Of a stretch of 64,000 bases of DNA, positions 58,301-64,000 are shown in pieces (within the stretch, counting starts at the first letter, position 1; the number at the start of each line of letters is the position of its first letter). This DNA comes from Nymphaea colorata (taxonomy: Eukaryota; Streptophyta; Magnoliopsida; Nymphaeales; Nymphaeaceae), in contig NC_045140.1 in assembly GCF_008831285.2 (NCBI RefSeq), positions 25,252,131-25,316,130 of the forward strand. Direction: 5' to 3'. A program made the position numbers and the translations under genes. Below the pieces are notes generated by a model. The model worked only from the letters and a program-made list of their open reading frames with translations, did not search any database and was not told where the DNA came from.

Positions 58301-58506
58301 AAATATGGAGCATCTTCAAGACAGATACATCAGAAAATTCAATTAAACAATTCAAGGCCTTGTGTCAGCTATTATAAATGAAATTCCCAAAAGAGCATGC
58401 ATTATATTGAAATAAGAGGTGCACTACAAAACCACAAATGGAACTCACTTTGAGCAATGTCAGGAGCCAATCTTCTTCATGATTCCACCAAAGGAAGACC
58501 TGTTGA

Positions 58507-59336
58507 TCAAGTAGAGTTTTTAAACTTTGCACCCCATTTGATCATAAGCTCTTCAATATCAGCATCCATTCTGGTACCTCTACCTCCCCATACCAACATA
58601 TGGGTAACATCCCCCATTGATGAACCAGTCACGTCATACACGGACTTGAACCCTATTCTACTGTAGAATCTGACAAGCTGAGACAAGAGCAGCGTCACAA
58701 CGAACAATTTAACATTATACATCCAAACTCGGAAATGCAAGCGACAGTAAAAAGTTGTCGAATAACGACAGGCGGCCACCCATTGCTAATAAAAGCAAAA
58801 GCAAGCAGATAGCACGCAAAAAACTGCTCAAATTCAATTGCAACGAAAAAACTGTTTGTTAGAAAAAGAAGTAAGAAAACCTTCGAATGAAAAACGTCGG
58901 AATCATTGACAGCCAGTAACTCTGCTTTCCGGCAACCATGATCGTATCCGTGCCGGATTGCCACGGCTCCGACGAACAATCCCAGCCCAAAGATAGACCG
59001 TTTCATGCCCAAGGTCTCCTTCTTCAACCTGATGGAATCAAGGTGGAGGATGGTACCGTCCACCCACAGCCTGATAACACCCTCTGCTCTCCCCACCTCG
59101 TTGCCCGTGGCGATATTGGTCGCCGTGACCCTAAAGAAAGGACCAAGAGTTTGGAGTCTCATCTGAAGGTTTTGTTGCTTGCACGAGCTCACTATTTCTT
59201 CCATAGTGGGGAACTCATTCCGGACGGTGGATAGGGATTGCGAACAGTGAGGATTCAAGCGGCTTGTTTTGGTTGTCTTCTGGGATGAAGGAAAAGGGCC
59301 AGTAAAATGGAGGGAAGGGGAGCAAACGCAAGCCAT
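58507..59336 (-). CDS. probable plastid GNAT-like protein
   Basis: Two exons, 59336-58881 and 58677-58507, phase 0, encode 208 residues. The first ~40 residues (MACVCSPSLHFTGPFPSSQK, then Thr/Ser/Arg-rich, no acidic residues early) look like a chloroplast transit peptide. The body has FRVTATNIATGNEVGRAEGV, IRLWVDGTILHLDSIRLKKE and a glycine-rich hydrophobic helix SIFGLGLFVGAVAIRHGYDH. Exon 2 begins LVRFYSRIGFKSVYDVTGSS; the aromatic-Tyr-x-x-x-GF pattern following ELLAVNDSD is typical of the last helix and strand of GNAT acyltransferases. I recognise a conserved plant protein but know no experimental function. It could also be a catalytically dead GNAT-fold protein. The donor AAG|GTTTTC and acceptor TCTCAG|CTT are acceptable. 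The minus-strand frame extends past the donor, which creates a longer false product. Confidence 0.78.
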
Positions 59337-60606
59337 TTCTTCGCTGTTCCAAGATCGTCTTCTCGTTTTAAGCCCAAGCCCATATGAGTCGTGACAACGA
59401 TTTTTTTTTAATTACAAAAGTGATGATATAACATGAAAGAGAGCATCTAAAAATCTCAATAAGCCATTAGGTTTATGCCACGTTTCCGCGGAATAGTATT
59501 TTGTGTCTCTTATGCCGATCGTGGAGCAAATTTATCGCAGCTTACGTGTCCTTGATATCGCCACTTTTTTAAGACAATTTTTCTCTCTAGAAGAAAACTA
59601 TTGCTGTTATTTCACTAAAATAAAGAGTCGTCGGGACTGAACTGGCCAATTTAAACCATATATCGACCCAGTGAGGAAACATATCCGTCTTCAGGTCATT
59701 CACTTGTGGCTAATCTCAGAAACCGCTGCTGTAGGTAGCAACAATCCGTGGAGCAAGGCACAAGACCCTGTTGTCTCCAGCCAATTTGAAACTCAAGACG
59801 CGCCATGTAAGCTCCCAAATTTGCCACGCCCACGCAGTTAATCGGATTGTGTTCGAATCCAACAGGAGATAAGATAAATGAATGACAGGCATCCATCACC
59901 TTGCAGAACTTCGTTGCCACCAATTGAGTAGGGTTAAAAATTTGGAGTTGAAAGTCCAACATGTTGGAAGTTAAGTACCCTGCGTCAGAGTATGTAGATC
60001 ATCACAACCGCTCAATGAACTAACCCCGAGAACTGTTATGCCGGCTCCAGATCGAGACAACCAGGCAAACTTTAGACATTAACTGTGCCTTCCCCAAAAT
60101 TTTATCTCAAATGAATAGCAGGGCACGAGAGAACCAATCGATCTTTCTACATCGTATATTTTCGTGTTTCCGAGTCGTCATTTTGAGGCAATAGGACAAC
60201 CAAATCAAATAATAGTGGCAACAAAATTAACCACAAAGTCCACATCTGCCTTCTGAAAAATACTACGATTAGTCTATTTCATTGATCAGCATCACCTGCT
60301 GCAAGAAGGGACCACAAATGCTTCGTGCGAAACAGATCTTTAATCAATGGGGAGAGAAGGGAAACAAACGAACATCAGTAGATCCCGAACAATGCCTAGA
60401 CATATAGAAACCGGTTTTACAAACATGGTGCCGTTCAGAACTTCCAAAAGAAAAATTGCCGAGCTTGGACCCTGAAAAGTCCAAATTTCAAACGGCTCGA
60501 CTTTGTAAGAATTCAAAATACATTTATTGAGTTACTCAGCCGAACATCACTGATTTAAAAATGGGCAGAAATTTTGATGTCCTAATCTTACCTCACAAAA
60601 ATCAAC
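59337..60606. other. intergenic, no gene recognised
   Basis: Upstream of the GNAT-like gene and downstream of the VDAC gene. The minus-strand frame 59696-59962 has no family signature. Confidence 0.6.
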
Positions 60607-61603
60607 TTATGGATTGAGAGCCAAGGCCAGTCCAAACTTGGGCTTTTTCTCCAGAGACTTAGTATCGAATTCCCCAGAGAGAGTAAGCACTGATGCTGAC
60701 TTCAACTGATGCTGCAGGAGCGCACCGAGCTTCCCATGGTTATTCAGGCGAGCCTTGACCAGGGTCAGTGGATCAATGGCATGGGATGCACCAACTGTGA
60801 AAGTGTTCTGATTAGTGGAGAACTTCCTCGATATCTCGGCAACAGTTGAAGTCCTTTTCAACTGATCAATGCTTTGCACGTAGGCCACCTTGAGAACGTC
60901 ACCTTTATCTGCTCTGAAACATTTTCTCAGTTTTAGTTTTACAGGCAATTACAAACTTCATTGTTTCATTCTGTAAAATTTTCATAACAAAATTAACATG
61001 AAGTGGTCATGGCCTCACAGAATTATTGAAGCACAAGAATCTGGCTTCGTGATACTGATGCCAGCATTGTACTTTGTGAAGGTACCAGCAGTTGTATCAA
61101 AACCTGTCTCAGCACCCACCGCAAAGTTTTTTGTGCCGAATGTTGCTGAGAGATCAATAAGGGGAGATGGATTCAAACCAACAGCCGTACTGAGAGTTGC
61201 ATGGTCATGGAAATACTGCAGTTCAATCTGAAAACAGCAAAAAAAAGACCGGAACAAAACAGCACAAAGAAAGTCAATCATCTATCTAGAGGAGAAAAAC
61301 CGGGAAACAGAAGAAAAAGAAGCAACCAAAACCACCTTGCCAGAATTGTAATCAGGCAGCTTGAAGCTCGCAATGGTCTTTGTGGAAGGTAAAATTTCTG
61401 AAACTGTGATCGTGGTGCAAATCTAACAAACAAAAGAAAACATAAGCATAATGACCTAGAATAACAATTAAAAGTTGTCGAGAAAATCATACATTGGATT
61501 CTGTGTCGACTTTGACATCAATAATGCCATTCTCATATTTGTAGACTGTGGCAATTTCACCAGATGAAATTCCTCCTTTCTTCACTGCAGTAGAGGTGAG
61601 GCC
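60607..61603 (-). CDS. VDAC: voltage-dependent anion channel (VDAC, mitochondrial porin), 5' part outside the window
   Basis: Beta-barrel channel of the mitochondrial outer membrane that passes ATP, ADP and other metabolites. Four exons are visible: 61603-61493, 61422-61336, 61227-61019 and 60913-60607, with matching phases, giving the last 237 residues. They read GLTSTAVKKGGISSGEIATV and ending VDTESN, then ICTTITVSEILPSTKTIASF, then IELQYFHDHATLSTAVGLNP through NAGISITKPDSCASIIL, then ADKGDVLKVAYVQSI through KKPKFGLALALNP. The alternation of short polar/hydrophobic strands and the conserved YFHDHA and GLALAL ends fit plant VDACs of about 276 residues. The missing ~39 residues (KGPGLY..IGKKA helix and first strands) are normally in exons 1-2, which I could not find up to 64000. 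The intron at the 5' side is therefore at least 2.4 kb. Confidence 0.94.
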
Positions 61604-63319
61604 CTGGCAACATCTACCGTCAATAGACACTTCAAGAAAAAGGATAAGATTCCCAATACTAGTAAAAGAAATTTTCCATGGTACCTAAAGTGGCACTAAG
61701 CATTCAACAATTACTAAAGTATCATAATTATGCAATTGTCCATGTCTCCTTGCATGCACCACAGACCAACAAAAAGAAAAAAATAAATAAACAAAACAAA
61801 TTTGTGAGATTCTCCTTGGATCATTGCATGCATGTGCTAGAACAGCACACAAGCAATTTCGTGAGAATAAATGCAAATTCGTTCAAGACCTGCTGAGCAA
61901 CAAAATGCAGCTATGAGTAACGGAGAGTGAGAGAAACAGAGAGAGAGCTCAGAAGAACCAAGTCGTATCAGGTTTAAAGGTACATCCAGAAACATGAGAT
62001 ACAGATGAGGACAGAGGAGACTTAGGAGGTAATGTCAACTAAAGGTGTGAGAGACAAGGTTAGACTAACGGATATTAATATGACAATCATAGTCCTGAGT
62101 TGAGGGTTGGCAGGTAGACTCGGTACCGGGATGTGTTTGGCTTTGGTTGTAGATCATAGGTGGGTTGATGTTCGGTGAGGCTGCATATGGCTAAAGGGTT
62201 AGGGTCAAGCGATTTAACAGATATCAAGCATATTGGTTGCAATCCCACACTTGCACATGAAGTGGACACTACATGAGGGAGCAAGCTCCTGCACCCAGAA
62301 TACTCAAATGAAGCATTCACCACGTATCCACTTAGTATAGACTTTCGAATATGGATGCGTGCTGTTTTTTTTTCTTATTAAATAAAAAATCTCAAGCTTC
62401 ATTTTCTTCTTACCAGATCATTAGCCACCTAACTATAGGCTAAGCTTGCGGTGCAGAAGTAACAAAAGAATTCCTATGGATTCCAGGTTCTTTAATATTT
62501 TACGACACACATACACATGCACACGCATATTCTTGAACAATGGGAGGTAACAGACTAAGATGTTACAGCTTGATCAAAGGCCTCAATTATTCCTCCATCA
62601 ATCTACCGCCACCTCACTGGAAGATCCCTCCCAAAGCTTCGGCTTGTAACAAGGACACACCCCAGGTTCAGGAACCCTTGATTAACTCCAACTAGATGTG
62701 TCAATGTGACCTACTTAGCCAAGTTTGTAGAGCCTCATTATTCCATGTCACGAACAAGTGTCTAGGTCATGAGGATTGTACATGGATCTTATTTATAAAA
62801 GAATAATTTCTCACTTTTTGTTTGTAAAACCTTGGGAAAAATCTGAAAAACATTTAGAAACAATAAAACCAGCACTGTAAATACTAATAAGTTTTAAGGC
62901 CATATGCGGATACATATCAATGTCAACTCTATCTCATCAAAGTCCATGCAAAAACATAGATCTTGCAATAATCAAGGAATTCAACTTAAACTTTAAAAAA
63001 CAAAAGGATGAAAGAAAAGGATGTATCAGCAAACATATTTTTTCTTTTTTTAAGATGTGAATAGAAGGATTAAAACTGCTGAAATATAAAAGCACCGATG
63101 AAAGCAAAAAGACATATTCAAAGCTTAGATAAGAGTTAAAGCACAAAGTTATGTCACAGAGAATATAAACTCGGTTTTACACATAGCTTTTCATGAATTA
63201 TTTTCGTACAAATGGGTTACACATAGCTTTCATAAAATGTTCTCGTACAAATGGGTTTACAAAAAACTAACGATATTTCTAAAAGCTTTACATGAAATAA
63301 TATTGACAAGACCCACCGC

Positions 63320-63480
63320 TATTTTAACAATAGCTATCCACATTCTTCGACCTGCACATTCCACATCTGCAGTGGAACGTGTCAAGACAATAACCAAAAC
63401 CCCATTATTCAAGATTCGCCATCAAGGACGCAAATGGATCACACATGGCACGGTTAAAGACATGGAGGAGTTGGAACAAA
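63320..63480 (+). mobile_element. hAT transposase C-terminal remnant
   Basis: The plus strand reads ILTIAIHILRPAHSTSAVER followed by VKTITKTPLF. It resembles the hAT C-terminal dimerisation region, which commonly reads AIRILSQ.SSSSGCERNWS. The Cys and the Trp usually seen there are missing, and the frame continues only to 63485. A decayed fragment; homology by eye only. Confidence 0.4.
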
Positions 63481-63914
63481 GATGATTCGGCCGTTCGGTA
63501 GCCAAAAGGACAAAACCCGCACATTGGAGCGCCCATTTTGCTTCCTACATGGTTATTGAGGGAAGCTCTAAGTATCTCGGAATCTGCTCTGGATGCAGAA
63601 GATTGGACGCTATAACGTGCGATTTTATGTCATGAGGAGCACGTAACTGCCCCGAGCTGGCTGACTATGATTTACCTGTAGCCACAAAGTTTTAACCAGA
63701 ACACTCCACAGAACCCTTAGATTGCGCCCACTCTAGTCTTTGCTGCTATCCAAGGTTCAAGGTAAAACGAAATAAACATATAATCCGATATCCGACACCG
63801 ACCATCATGTACCTTTGAGATCAAATCGGGATTCAATCACACACGAATCAAATTTCACAACAAAAAAGGGAACGGAAAAAGTGGGATAACAAGCTGTCCA
63901 TACATTTCAGGAGC

Positions 63915-63939
63915 AAAAAAAAAAAAAAAAAAAAAAAAA
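63915..63939. repeat. poly(A) run
   Basis: About 25 consecutive A, which may be a retrotransposed tail or simple slippage. Confidence 0.9.
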
Positions 63940-64000
63940 TCATGAATCCCTTTGCCCAATAACGGCGACAAGAACAGATTTGAACGGAGACAGGTTTTAG

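Larger units (their letters stand above)
53005..58506. other. 5.5 kb intergenic, AT-rich, no gene recognised
   Basis: Contains (AT)n runs at 54120-54144 and 54783-54819, a (GA)n run at 55287-55331, a 42-bp tandem duplication at 53948-54033, and T-rich and A-rich runs. DNA at 54.55-54.83 kb resembles that next to the AT run at 5.8 kb. Frames on both strands are short and unrelated to known families. Confidence 0.6.
61604..64000 (-). other. 5' intron of VDAC (partial) and flank
   Basis: No VDAC exon, and no other host gene, was recognised here. It contains a decayed hAT-like fragment (63320-63480) and a long A-run at 63915-63939. The intron acceptor is GTTGCCAG before 61603. Whether the rest is truly intronic depends on where exons 1-2 lie. 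Confidence 0.6.

Noticed and set aside
59696-59962. 88-codon minus-strand frame
   Set aside because: No homologous motif recognised, and no splice partners.
1-64000. CRISPR arrays, operons, bacterial promoters or phage genes
   Set aside because: Spliced plant genes throughout; the repeats are microsatellites and simple tandem duplications without regular spacers.
1-64000. tRNA, rRNA or microRNA genes
   Set aside because: I saw no cloverleaf with A and B boxes and no rRNA words by eye. tRNAscan-SE and small-RNA data would be decisive.

Overview
This 64 kb window is nuclear DNA of a flowering plant. Every confident gene has canonical GT-AG introns, the products are plant-specific (a CBL-interacting kinase, an NPH3 protein, a plastid-targeted APS kinase, H2A.X ending in SQEF), and the genes sit in AT-rich, repeat-filled spacers. 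I cannot name the species from the sequence.

Layout. 1.7-4.2 kb: a Gfo/Idh/MocA oxidoreductase (minus). 4.3-5.8 kb: a repeat element rich in 'ctcgagct' words. 6.0-6.8 kb: a pyrimidine-rich GC island. 7.3-7.7 kb: a mini-gene for a GRF-type zinc finger (plus). 12.6-15.4 kb: a 14-exon CIPK21-like kinase (minus). 19.5-21.1 kb: a 5'-truncated LINE, followed by small inverted-repeat elements. 27.0-32.9 kb: a plastid APS kinase with seven exons (plus). 34.1-36.5 kb: a secreted GMC oxidoreductase of the HOTHEAD type (minus). 38.1-39.7 kb: a plant protein of unknown function behind a likely leader intron (plus). 41.7-43.0 kb: histone H2A.X with an E2F-type promoter site (minus). 43.2-44.8 kb: a 'ctcgagct' element with a Harbinger-like MITE inside it. 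About 45.3-45.6 kb: a fossil Ty3/gypsy reverse-transcriptase fragment. 45.8-48.9 kb: a short BTB/NPH3 protein (minus). 51.8-53.0 kb: a single-exon F-box protein (minus). 58.5-59.3 kb: a likely plastid GNAT-like protein (minus). 60.6-61.6 kb onward: the last four coding exons of VDAC (minus), whose first exons lie beyond the right edge.

The genes do not form a pathway or cluster; they look like ordinary unlinked plant housekeeping, signalling and development genes. I found no convincing new biological system. The items most worth checking are the GRF zinc-finger mini-gene with a duplicated splice acceptor, the nested transposons at 43-45 kb, the unknown 162-residue protein, the E2F site on H2A.X, a 139-bp duplication in the APS kinase 3' region, and a hAT-like remnant in the very long 5' intron of VDAC. 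Exon borders were worked out by eye from splice signals and family conservation; no alignment was run.
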